Source of the DNA: Haliea sp040222615
GTDB lineage: Bacteria > Pseudomonadota > Gammaproteobacteria > Pseudomonadales > Halieaceae
DNA length: 64,000 nucleotides
NCBI RefSeq assembly: GCF_040222615.1
Contig: NZ_JAVKCQ010000140.1
Coordinates: forward strand, 14,219 to 78,218
Direction of reading: 5' to 3'
Part shown: positions 54,288 to 62,025 of the stretch, piece after piece
Layout of the letters: each line of letters opens with the position of its first letter
Position numbering within the stretch: the stretch's first letter is position 1
Notes under the pieces: model-generated
Told to the model about the DNA's origin: nothing
Databases searched by the model: none
What the model saw: only the letters and a program-made list of their open reading frames with translations
Translations under genes and position numbers: made by a program

Positions 54288-55166
54288 TCAGTGGTCTTCG
54301 TGGGCCATGCTGAGATACACGATCGTCAGCACCATGAAGATAAATGCCTGCAGGGTGATTACCAGAATATGGAAAATCGCCCAACCAATCTGCAGGAAGC
54401 CGGCAGGCACCATCCAGGCCAGACCGGCACTGAACAGGGCAGCAATCAGGATAAAGATCATCTCGCCGGCGTACATGTTGCCGAACAAACGCAGCGCGAG
54501 AGAAAAAGGCTTGGCCAGCAGGCCCACAATCTCCATGAACAGGTTCACGGGGATGAAAAGCGGGTGGTTAAAGGGATTGAGCGCCAGTTCCCTGGCAAAC
54601 CCGAAGCCCTTGACCTTGATCGAGTAGTACAGGATCAGGATGAGCACGCCTATCGACATGCCGAAGGTAATATTGGGGTCCGTGGACGGCACGATCTTGT
54701 GGTATTCGACGCCCAGCAGCATCATCAGTTCGGGCACGATATCCACCGGCACCAGATCCATCAGGTTCATCAGGAAAATCCAGACGAAAATGGTCAGGGA
54801 CAGGGGCGCGATCAGTGGGTTGCGGCCGTGGAAGGTATCGCGAACGGTGTTGTCCACGAACTGGACGATCATTTCGATAGCGTTGACGAAACCGCTGGGG
54901 ACACCGGACGATGCTTTTTTCGCCACGCGGTAGAACATCCAGCTGAAAACAATGCCCAGGCCGATGGACCACGCCATGGAGTCCACGTGGATGGCGGTGA
55001 ATCCCATCGCCGCTGCCTCGGTACCACCGTGAGCCATGACCCAGGCGCCGCCATCCCCGACGATGGAGCCATCATAGCGTTCATAACCTGCAGGCAACTT
55101 GCCATAGGTCAGGTTGGTGAGGTGGTGGACAATGTAATCTGAAACGGTCTGGTTTTCGCCTGCCAT
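54288..55166 (-). CDS. atpB: ATP synthase Fo a subunit
   Basis: A 292-residue membrane subunit forming the proton half-channels. Visible are FVNAIEMIVQFVDNTVRDTFHG, the fourth-helix region FARELALNPFNHPLFIPVNLFMEIVGLLAKPFSLALRLFGNMYAGE with the essential arginine in LALRLFGN, and hydrophobic helices throughout. Slightly longer than E. coli a (271), mainly at the N-terminus. Confidence 0.97.
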   Translation of the reverse strand: MAGENQTVSDYIVHHLTNLTYGKLPAGYERYDGSIVGDGGAWVMAHGGTEAAAMGFTAIHVDSMAWSIGLGIVFSWMFYRVAKKASSGVPSGFVNAIEMIVQFVDNTVRDTFHGRNPLIAPLSLTIFVWIFLMNLMDLVPVDIVPELMMLLGVEYHKIVPSTDPNITFGMSIGVLILILYYSIKVKGFGFARELALNPFNHPLFIPVNLFMEIVGLLAKPFSLALRLFGNMYAGEMIFILIAALFSAGLAWMVPAGFLQIGWAIFHILVITLQAFIFMVLTIVYLSMAHEDH

Positions 55167-55201
55167 CGATCACAACTCTTGTTTCGGTTTGTTTCTGCGG
55201 A

Positions 55202-55591
55202 CTACGCTTTCAGCAGCAGCCAGCTTCCTGTCATTTGTACCGCCAGCATGGCGATGTACCCGGCAAACACCGCAACCGGGGCAATGGGCCTCAGCAGGGC
55301 GAACACCGCGGCGAACCCCGCCGCGCTCAAGAGAAACTTCCCGATTTCCCCGCCCAGTGCCAACCGCGCCACATCCGACGCCGATCGCGCTCCCCTCGAG
55401 CGAAACAGCCTGGCCGCAAACCAGGCCTGCGGGGCGACGGCCACAACACCTCCACACAACACCGACAGCCCTGCTGTCTTGTCCACAGCCAACCATACGA
55501 GCAGGCACAGGGGAACAAGCGCGGCCAGCTGAGCCAGTGGTACGCGATGGACCGGGGGGGCCGGGATGGTGTTCACATTGCTGCGAAACAC
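55202..55591 (-). CDS. atpI: ATP synthase accessory protein I
   Basis: A membrane protein with four hydrophobic segments (LAQLAALVPLCLLVWLAV, TAGLSVLCGGVVAVAPQAWF, KFLLSAAGFAAVFALLRPI, VFAGYIAMLAVQMTGSWLLL), the AtpI/UncI pattern. AtpI assists assembly of the c ring and is weakly conserved. The frame is open to 55771, but the GTG at 55591 has GAGAGG upstream, lies about 48 bases after the predicted transcription start and gives a normal 129 residues. First gene of the atp operon. Confidence 0.85.
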   Translation of the reverse strand: MFRSNVNTIPAPPVHRVPLAQLAALVPLCLLVWLAVDKTAGLSVLCGGVVAVAPQAWFAARLFRSRGARSASDVARLALGGEIGKFLLSAAGFAAVFALLRPIAPVAVFAGYIAMLAVQMTGSWLLLKA

Positions 55592-55645
55592 GGGCCGGCC
55601 CTCTCGCCATTTGCCACGCGACAGTTCCTCGTTTTGGGCGCGCGC

Positions 55646-55674
55646 ATTATAGGAGTAATACCGCACAGGTTCAA
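55646..55674 (-). promoter_or_regulatory. Strong candidate promoter of the atp operon
   Basis: On the minus strand TTGAAC (55674-55669), a 17-base spacer and a perfect TATAAT (55651-55646) are followed by GCGCGCGCC. This is the best-looking vegetative promoter in the window, appropriate for a highly expressed operon. Confidence 0.75.
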
Positions 55675-55768
55675 CCACAGCCGCATGAACGTACTGGCTA
55701 AATTTCGCTGTAGTTGGCGGCAGGATTGCGACATATTCACCAATTTTGCTGCCTGAGGGCACCCTGTT

Positions 55769-55813
55769 CACAGCATCTGGTGGTCACCTGTCAGCGGACC
55801 ACAAGATGCTGTG
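55769..55813. repeat. 17-bp-stem hairpin between parB and the atp promoter
   Basis: The arms 55769-55785 and 55797-55813 pair at 16 of 17 positions (one mismatch) around an 11-base loop. It starts 17 bases after the parB stop. On the minus strand it is followed by AACAGGG rather than a T-run, so it is not a textbook terminator, but it may end or protect the parAB transcript. Confidence 0.8.
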
Positions 55814-55830
55814 TTGATTCGGTTCCAAAG

Positions 55831-56712
55831 CTACTTTATGTGACTGAGAATGCCGTCCAGTTCATCGAGGCTGTTGTAGCTGAGAACCAGCTTGCCCTTG
55901 CCCTTGGCACCGTGCTGGATCAACACCCTGGCACCCAGACGCTGCGACAGATCGTCCTGCAGCTGGCGGATATTGGGATCCAGCCGCGCGGGCTCCTGCG
56001 CCGGCGCTTCCTGCCGGGCAAGCAGGTTGCGCACCAGCGCTTCCGTCTGGCGTACCGACATTCCCTTGCCCACCACCGTGCGCGCCGCCTGCGACTGCTG
56101 CAGGCCGGTGAGGGCGAGGAGCGCACGGGCGTGCCCCATCTCCATATCGCCCCGCTCCAGCAGCAGGCGCACGTCTTCCTGCAGCGACATCAGGCGCAGC
56201 AGATTGGCGATGGTAGATCTGGACTTGCCCACAGCGTCGGCGACTTCCTGCTGGGTCAGGTCGAACTCCTGCTGCAGGCGTTGCAGGGCAACCGCCTCTT
56301 CAATCGGGTTGAGATCTTCACGCTGGATGTTCTCGATCAGGGCCATGGCGATTGCGGACTCGTCACTGACGTCCCGGATCACCGCCGGCACCTGGTCGAG
56401 ACCGGCAAGCTGGGCCGCGCGCCAGCGGCGTTCGCCGGCGATGATCTCGTACTTGCGATCGGAGATCGGCCGCACCACGATCGGCTGCATGATGCCCTGG
56501 ACGCGGATGCTCTCGGCGAGTTCCTGCAGGGATTCTGGATCAATATCGCGGCGCGGCTGGTACTTGCCCCGCTGGATGAGGTCGACCGGGATTTCCTTCA
56601 GGACATGCTGCTCGGCGCCCTCTGTGGCGGTGTCATCGGCTGGCCGGCTGGCGTTGCCCACGCCCAGCAGCGCATCCAGCCCGCGCCCCAGACCCTTTTT
56701 CCTCGCCGTCAT
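55831..56712 (-). CDS. parB: Chromosome partitioning protein ParB
   Basis: A 293-residue ParB/Spo0J CTPase. Features are the N-terminal KKGLGRGLDALLG, the CTP-binding ParB-N motifs QPRRDID and EIIAGERRWRAAQLAGL, ENIQREDLNPIEEA, and the helix-turn-helix LTQQEVADAVGKSRSTIANLLRL. A C-terminal dimerisation domain ends the protein. The ATG at 56712 overlaps the parA stop (TGATG). I found no clear parS palindrome in the window. Confidence 0.96.
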   Translation of the reverse strand: MTARKKGLGRGLDALLGVGNASRPADDTATEGAEQHVLKEIPVDLIQRGKYQPRRDIDPESLQELAESIRVQGIMQPIVVRPISDRKYEIIAGERRWRAAQLAGLDQVPAVIRDVSDESAIAMALIENIQREDLNPIEEAVALQRLQQEFDLTQQEVADAVGKSRSTIANLLRLMSLQEDVRLLLERGDMEMGHARALLALTGLQQSQAARTVVGKGMSVRQTEALVRNLLARQEAPAQEPARLDPNIRQLQDDLSQRLGARVLIQHGAKGKGKLVLSYNSLDELDGILSHIK

Positions 56713-57527
56713 CACGCTCTCCCCTGATCTGCTGCCAGCGCGCTGGCAGGAAAGTGCCGGCGTTTCTCTTCGCGCCGGATAATTTCCCCTGCCAGGGCCA
56801 TGTAGGCCTTGGCCCCGCGGGAATAGCGATCATAGTACATCGCCGGCAAGCCGTGGCTGGGAGCTTCCGCCAGGCGCACGTTGCGCGGAATCACCGTGCG
56901 GTAGACCGCCTCACCGAAATGCTGGTGCAACTGGGAAGAAACCTCGTTGGTCAGGCTGTTGCGGGGGTCATACATGGTGCGCAGAATTCCCTCGATCTGC
57001 AGGTCCCGGTTCACCGATTCCCCGATCCGGCGGATGGTGCTGATCAGCGCGGATAAACCCTCCAGGGCAAAGTATTCGCACTGCATGGCAATCAGCACGC
57101 CGTCTGCGGCCACCAGCGCATTCAGGGTCAGCATGTTCAGGGACGGTGGGCAATCGATAAGAATGTAGTCGTAGCGGTCGCCAACTTCCTGCAGGGCCGC
57201 GTTCAGGCGGCGCTCCCTGTGTTCAATACCAATCAGCTCCACTTCTGCGGCGGTGAGGTCGCTGTTGGCGGGGAGAACATCGAATTCGCCCTCGGGTACG
57301 CGCTGGGTAATGAGGTGTACCGGGGCACGATGTACCAACACATCGTAGATACTGCGCTCGACAGCGTGTTTGTCGACACCGCTGCCCATGGTAGCGTTCC
57401 CCTGGGGATCGAGGTCCACCAGCAGCAGGCGTTTTTTCATGGCTGCCAGAGAGGCAGCAAGATTGACGCAGCTGGTGGTCTTGCCAACACCGCCCTTCTG
57501 GTTTGCTATTGCAATGATTCTGGCCAA
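56712..57527 (-). CDS. parA: Chromosome partitioning ATPase ParA (Soj)
   Basis: A 271-residue Walker-type ATPase: the deviant Walker A IANQKGGVGKTTSCVNLA with both lysines, VDLDPQGNATMGSG, and Walker B YDYILIDCPPSLNMLTLNAL. It moves ParB-parS complexes during segregation. It follows rsmG on the minus strand, and parB is coupled after it, matching the common parAB locus near the origin. Confidence 0.97.
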   Translation of the reverse strand: MARIIAIANQKGGVGKTTSCVNLAASLAAMKKRLLLVDLDPQGNATMGSGVDKHAVERSIYDVLVHRAPVHLITQRVPEGEFDVLPANSDLTAAEVELIGIEHRERRLNAALQEVGDRYDYILIDCPPSLNMLTLNALVAADGVLIAMQCEYFALEGLSALISTIRRIGESVNRDLQIEGILRTMYDPRNSLTNEVSSQLHQHFGEAVYRTVIPRNVRLAEAPSHGLPAMYYDRYSRGAKAYMALAGEIIRREEKRRHFPASALAADQGRA

Positions 57528-57549
57528 AGCGCTTTCCCCGGTTGATCGG

Positions 57550-58245
57550 CTAATGCGGGTTCAGGATAGCAGCGGCAGCGAGGGAAAGCTCCACCAGATG
57601 GCGTTGTTCATCCAGCCCGGGGACCTGCAGCGGGTAAACACCCAGCACCCGGCAACGTCCCGGGAGCAGCGCAATCTCATCGTCGGGGCGAGCTCCCTTC
57701 ATCGCAAGGAAAACACCATCGGGCTGCAGCAGATGCCCCGCGCCGGCAACCATATCCGCCAGCGAGGCAAACGCCCTGGACAGCACCACATCAAATTTCC
57801 CGGCGGGAGTGAAGGCTTCGACCCGGGCATGATGGATCGTGATATTGGACAGCGCGAGGCCGGTCTTTACCTGGAACAGGAACCGGGTCTTCTTGCCGTT
57901 GCTGTCCAGGAGATGGAATTCCCGGTCCGGGAACATGATCGCCAGGGGGATTCCGGGTAACCCGGCGCCGGTGCCGACATCGATGCAACGGGATCCAGAC
58001 AACCGCGGCACCAGGGCGAGACTGTCCAGCAGGTGCCGGGTCACCATGTCTGCAGGATCGCGGACAGCAGTCAGGTTATAGGCCCGGTTCCACTTGCACA
58101 GCAGGGCGAGATAGGCCAGCAGCTGTGCCTGCTGATCGGTGCTGGCGCGAAGACCCAGCGCAGTAATTCCGCGGGACAACTGGCTGGCGAGCGCGGCGTC
58201 CAAATCAGGCAGATTTGCGATCGGTTGCACGATCCAGCGCGCCAC
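57550..58245 (-). CDS. rsmG: 16S rRNA (guanine-527-N7)-methyltransferase RsmG
   Basis: An AdoMet methyltransferase acting on G527 of 16S rRNA. Visible are KWNRAYNLTAVRDPADMVTRHLLDSL, the AdoMet loop CIDVGTGAGLPGIPLAI, HLLDSNGKKTRFL and VVLSRAFASLADM. The start is GTG at 58245 (41 bases inside mnmG) or GTG at 58230. It follows mnmG, the usual order. Confidence 0.95.
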   Translation of the reverse strand: MARWIVQPIANLPDLDAALASQLSRGITALGLRASTDQQAQLLAYLALLCKWNRAYNLTAVRDPADMVTRHLLDSLALVPRLSGSRCIDVGTGAGLPGIPLAIMFPDREFHLLDSNGKKTRFLFQVKTGLALSNITIHHARVEAFTPAGKFDVVLSRAFASLADMVAGAGHLLQPDGVFLAMKGARPDDEIALLPGRCRVLGVYPLQVPGLDEQRHLVELSLAAAAILNPH

Positions 58246-60103
58246 GCTTCTTCAGGTAGATCAACAGCAGGGAAATCGCGGCGGGAGTAACGCCCGGAAT
58301 TCTTCCCGCCCGGGCGAGCGTCTCGGGGCGCGCTTCGCCCAGCTTCTGCCGTACCTCGTGAGACAGGCCATCCACTGCAGCGTAGTCCAGCGAGGCGGGA
58401 AGCACGGTGTTCTCGAACCGGCGCAGGCGCTCGACTTCCTCCTGCTGGCGATCGATATAACCGGCGTACTTGGCCTGTATCTCGACCTGTTCCGCCGCTT
58501 GCTCATCCGCCAGCGGCTCGCCCTTGAGCCCGGCGATATCCCGGTAACTGATCCCCGGGCGCTTCAACAGATCCGCCAGGGAATATTCGCGGGCTAGCGG
58601 CGCCTTGAGCCTGGGCTCCAGGCTCGCGGCCTGCGGCGTCGAAGGATGCACCCAGGTCGTGGCCAGACGTCGGGTTTCCTGCTCAATGGCATCGCGCTTG
58701 CGGGCGAAGCGTTCCCAGCGTGCATCGTCCACCAGACCGAGCTCGCGGCCCCGGGTGGTCAGGCGCAGGTCCGCGTTGTCCTCCCGCAACAGCAACCGGT
58801 ATTCCGCCCGGGAGGTAAACATGCGGTAGGGTTCGCGGGTGCCCATGGTGATGAGATCGTCCACCAGGACGCCGATATAGGCTTCGTCCCGGCGCGGGCA
58901 CCAGGGTTCGCGGCCCTGCACCGCAAGTGCGGCGTTCAGCCCCGCGAGCAGTCCCTGGGCGGCCGCTTCCTCGTAGCCGGTTGTGCCGTTGATCTGGCCG
59001 GCAAAATAGAGACCGGGCACAGCGCGGGTCTGCAACGAGTAGTCCAGATCCCGCGGGTCAAAGAAATCGTATTCGATCGCGTACCCCGGCCGGGTGATGT
59101 GGGCGTTCTCGAATCCACGGATAGACCGCACCAGGTCATACTGCACATCGAAAGGCAGGCTGGTGGAGATGCCGTTGGGATAGAGCTCACTGGTGGTGAG
59201 CCCTTCCGGTTCCACAAACACCTGGTGCGAGGTCTTGTCAGCGAAGCGGTGGATCTTGTCCTCAATGCTCGGGCAGTAGCGCGGGCCTATGCCTTCGATG
59301 ACCCCGGAGTACATGGGAGAGCGGTCCAGGCCACCGCGGATAATCTCGTGGGTGGCGGCGTTGGTGTGGGTGATCCAGCAACAGCGCTGGGAGGGTCGCT
59401 CATCGGTGCTGCCCAGGAATGACATGGGCGGGGCATCGGCGTCGCCCCACTGCTCTTCCAGCTGGCTGAAGTCAACGCTGCGCGCGTCAATGCGGGGCGG
59501 TGTCCCTGTTTTCAGGCGTTCGACACGCAGCGGCATTTCCCGCAGGCGCTGCGCCAGGGCAATGGACGGGGGATCTCCGGCACGCCCCCCGGCACTGTTT
59601 TCCAGGCCGATGTGTATCTTGCCGCCGAGAAAGGTTCCCGTCGTCAGCACCACGGTGGGTGCCCGGAATACCAGGCCCATCTGGGTGATCGCACCGGCAA
59701 CGCGGCCGTTCTCGATCAGCAGGTCATCCACCGGTTGCTGGAAAATGGACAGTCCCGCCTGGGATTCCAGTATCTCGCGGATGGCATTGCGATACAGAAC
59801 ACGATCAGCCTGGGCACGGGTGGCGCGTACAGCAGGTCCCTTGCGTGCGTTAAGTACCCTGAACTGGATACCGGCGCGATCGGTGGCGCGGGCCATGGCA
59901 CCACCCAACGCATCCACTTCCCGCACCAAGTGGCTCTTGCCGATGCCGCCGATTGCCGGGTTGCAGGACATCTGTCCCAGGGTATCGACACTGTGAGTCA
60001 GCAGCAGGGTGCGACAGCCCATGCGCGCGGCTGCAAGGCAGGCCTCGGTACCGGCATGGCCGCCGCCGATTACGATGACATCGTATGTTTGCTGGTATTC
60101 CAC
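58205..60103 (-). CDS. mnmG: tRNA uridine-5-carboxymethylaminomethyl synthase subunit MnmG (GidA)
   Basis: A 632-residue FAD protein that with MnmE modifies the wobble uridine of several tRNAs. The FAD loop is VIGGGHAGTEACLAAARMG, followed by MSCNPAIGGIGKSHLVREVDALGG with the conserved cysteine, and NGISTSLPFDVQ. The C-terminal MnmE-binding helical domain is also present. The length equals E. coli (629). It borders the AT-rich non-coding region to its right, as gidA borders oriC in E. coli. Confidence 0.98.
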   Translation of the reverse strand: MEYQQTYDVIVIGGGHAGTEACLAAARMGCRTLLLTHSVDTLGQMSCNPAIGGIGKSHLVREVDALGGAMARATDRAGIQFRVLNARKGPAVRATRAQADRVLYRNAIREILESQAGLSIFQQPVDDLLIENGRVAGAITQMGLVFRAPTVVLTTGTFLGGKIHIGLENSAGGRAGDPPSIALAQRLREMPLRVERLKTGTPPRIDARSVDFSQLEEQWGDADAPPMSFLGSTDERPSQRCCWITHTNAATHEIIRGGLDRSPMYSGVIEGIGPRYCPSIEDKIHRFADKTSHQVFVEPEGLTTSELYPNGISTSLPFDVQYDLVRSIRGFENAHITRPGYAIEYDFFDPRDLDYSLQTRAVPGLYFAGQINGTTGYEEAAAQGLLAGLNAALAVQGREPWCPRRDEAYIGVLVDDLITMGTREPYRMFTSRAEYRLLLREDNADLRLTTRGRELGLVDDARWERFARKRDAIEQETRRLATTWVHPSTPQAASLEPRLKAPLAREYSLADLLKRPGISYRDIAGLKGEPLADEQAAEQVEIQAKYAGYIDRQQEEVERLRRFENTVLPASLDYAAVDGLSHEVRQKLGEARPETLARAGRIPGVTPAAISLLLIYLKKRGALDRATDRKSA

Positions 60104-60602
60104 GCCTGTCTGCCTCTGGTTGGGCCGGATATGTTACACCGGGTCGCGGATTATACGGCCGCAGTGGCCGTTGTACAAAATATGTTCCGCAGCACGACGC
60201 TTGCGCGGTGGATTATTTCCAGCACCCGGGAGCTCTGGTTCAGAGACAGGTAATAGTTATGTATGGTGTATAGATATATAGATTAAATGTAGTTATTACT
60301 GGTGTCCCCCGATTCTGTGGGTATCCAGTGATTTGCTATTTAAAACAGTACGTTGAGTCCAAGACAACCCTGCTGGTAAACGCTGTTCCTGGCGCCTGCA
60401 AGCGGTGGGTGAGCTGGGGAGGAACAGACTGGTCTCACTGCGGGTGCTGGCGGCGGGCCGTGTTACCCCACGGTCATTGTGGACTTGCCCCCCCTGCTAT
60501 CCACAGTGTTATCCAGCTGGCGACTTATGCGCTGCGTGCAGAGGACAAGGTGTTGGCAAACTGGCGGCGAGGCTGTGTGCAGGCTGTGGATTGCGGGTAT
60601 TG
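60104..60602. other. Candidate chromosomal replication origin (oriC) between mnmE and mnmG
   Basis: A 499-base stretch without a supported gene. It contains a strikingly AT-rich tract (60251-60300, only 10 of 50 bases G or C) and several DnaA-box-like 9-mers. The best is CTATCCACA at 60497-60505 (8 of 9). Four more match at 7 of 9: TTATCCAGC 60509-60517, and on the other strand at 60585-60593, 60316-60324 and 60207-60215. A GATTTGCTATTTA at about 60330 resembles the E. coli unwinding 13-mers. A gidA-adjacent position is that of oriC in E. coli and Vibrio; in Pseudomonas the origin is next to dnaA instead, so this is a prediction. No GATC clustering was seen. Confidence 0.6.
60150..60178 (-). 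promoter_or_regulatory. Candidate mnmG promoter
   Basis: On the minus strand TTGTAC (60178-60173), a 17-base spacer and a perfect TATAAT (60155-60150) lie 47 bases before the mnmG start. Transcription leaving the candidate origin from this promoter would mirror gidA transcription near E. coli oriC. Confidence 0.65.
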
Positions 60603-61982
60603 CTACTTGCCGATGCAAAAACTGGAAAAAATCTCTCCCAGTAATTCGTCGCTGCTTAGCTTCCCGGTAATTCTGCCCAGGGCGTCATGGCAGGCCCGGA
60701 GATCCTCCGCCAGCAACTCTCCAGCTCCCGCCTCTTCCAGTTGCAAGCGGCCGCGGTCAAGAAAGTCTGCAGCCTGCTGCAGTGCCTGCAGGTGACGGCG
60801 CCTGGCGCTGAAGCTGCTGCTGTCGGTGTCGTGGTAACCCATGCTGTCTTTCAGGTGCTGTCGCAATAACTCGAGGCCACTGCCCTGCCTGGCCGAGAGC
60901 CGGATCACGGTATGCTCGCCGGACTCGTCGAGTCCGGGGGGCAGGCCGGTCAGGTCGCATTTGTTATGGATCACGGTAACCGGAATCGTGCTTGAAAGAG
61001 CCCCCGCCTCCCTCGGCCACAACTCGGAGGGTGGCGCGGCAAGGTTTTCCCGGGTCATGTCGAGCACCAGTAACACCCGGTCGGCACTGCCTATTTCGGC
61101 CTGGGCGCGGCGAATACCTTCCTGCTCCACGGCATCTGCGCTGTCCCGCAGGCCAGCCGTGTCAACGATGTGCAGGGGCATTCCGTCAATCTGGATATGT
61201 TCCCTGAGGACGTCCCGGGTGGTGCCTTCGACGGCGGTAACGATCGCCGTATCCTGCCCCGCCAGAGCGTTCAGCAGGCTGGATTTACCGGCATTGGGCC
61301 GGCCCGCTATCACGACCTTCATTCCCTCCTGTAGCAGGCTTCCCTGTTGCGCACTGTCCAGCACTGAGTGAAGTTGCCGCGTCAGCTCTCGCAGTTCGCC
61401 GGCGACGCGGCCATCGGCGAGGAAATCAATTTCTTCCTCTGGAAAGTCGATGGCGGCTTCTACATAGATACGGAGCCGGGTAACGCTCTCCACGAGCTGG
61501 TTCACCAGGAGTGAAAACTGTCCCTGCAGGGATCGGTGCGCGTTGCGCGCCGCCTGCTCCGTGGTGCTGTTGATCAGGTCCGCTATGGCTTCGGCCTGGG
61601 TCAGGTCCAGTTTGTCGTTCAGGTAGGCGCGCTCGGAGAACTCTCCGGGTCGGGCCTGGCGAGCGCCGGCGCCAAGGCAGGCGCGCAGCAGCAGGTCGAG
61701 GATAACGGGCCCACCGTGGCCCTGGAGTTCCACAACGTCCTCCCCGGTGAACGAGTTGGGGCCGGGAAAATACAGGACGATGCCGGTGTCGATCACTTCG
61801 CCGCTGGGTTCCCGAAAGGAACAGAAGTGGGCGTACCTGGCTCGCAGTGCGGAGTTCGTGATGCGCTCGCCGATTGCTCTGGCTTTGGGTCCCGACAGAC
61901 GGACGATGCCGATGCCGCCCCTGCCGGGAGCAGTGGCGACGGCGGCGATGGTATCGCCATCAAGGGCGAGGGCGGAAGTCAT
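60603..61982 (-). CDS. mnmE: tRNA modification GTPase MnmE (TrmE)
   Basis: A 459-residue K+-dependent GTPase, partner of MnmG. The N-terminal formyl-THF-binding domain (IAAVATAPGRGGIGIVRLSGP, FTGEDVVELQGHGG) and helical domain surround the G domain with GRPNAGKSSLLNAL, GTTRD, DTAGLR and HNKCD. The C-terminus ends CIGK with the catalytic cysteine. It follows yidC by 43 bases. Confidence 0.98.
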   Translation of the reverse strand: MTSALALDGDTIAAVATAPGRGGIGIVRLSGPKARAIGERITNSALRARYAHFCSFREPSGEVIDTGIVLYFPGPNSFTGEDVVELQGHGGPVILDLLLRACLGAGARQARPGEFSERAYLNDKLDLTQAEAIADLINSTTEQAARNAHRSLQGQFSLLVNQLVESVTRLRIYVEAAIDFPEEEIDFLADGRVAGELRELTRQLHSVLDSAQQGSLLQEGMKVVIAGRPNAGKSSLLNALAGQDTAIVTAVEGTTRDVLREHIQIDGMPLHIVDTAGLRDSADAVEQEGIRRAQAEIGSADRVLLVLDMTRENLAAPPSELWPREAGALSSTIPVTVIHNKCDLTGLPPGLDESGEHTVIRLSARQGSGLELLRQHLKDSMGYHDTDSSSFSARRRHLQALQQAADFLDRGRLQLEEAGAGELLAEDLRACHDALGRITGKLSSDELLGEIFSSFCIGK

Positions 61983-62025
61983 GGCGCCAGTATAAGCTGG
62001 CCCGTGTCTACGCGGTACCGCGGCA

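Noticed and set aside
60603..61982. Possible truncation of mnmE at the candidate origin
   Set aside because: The protein ends in the canonical CIGK and has normal length, so it is complete.
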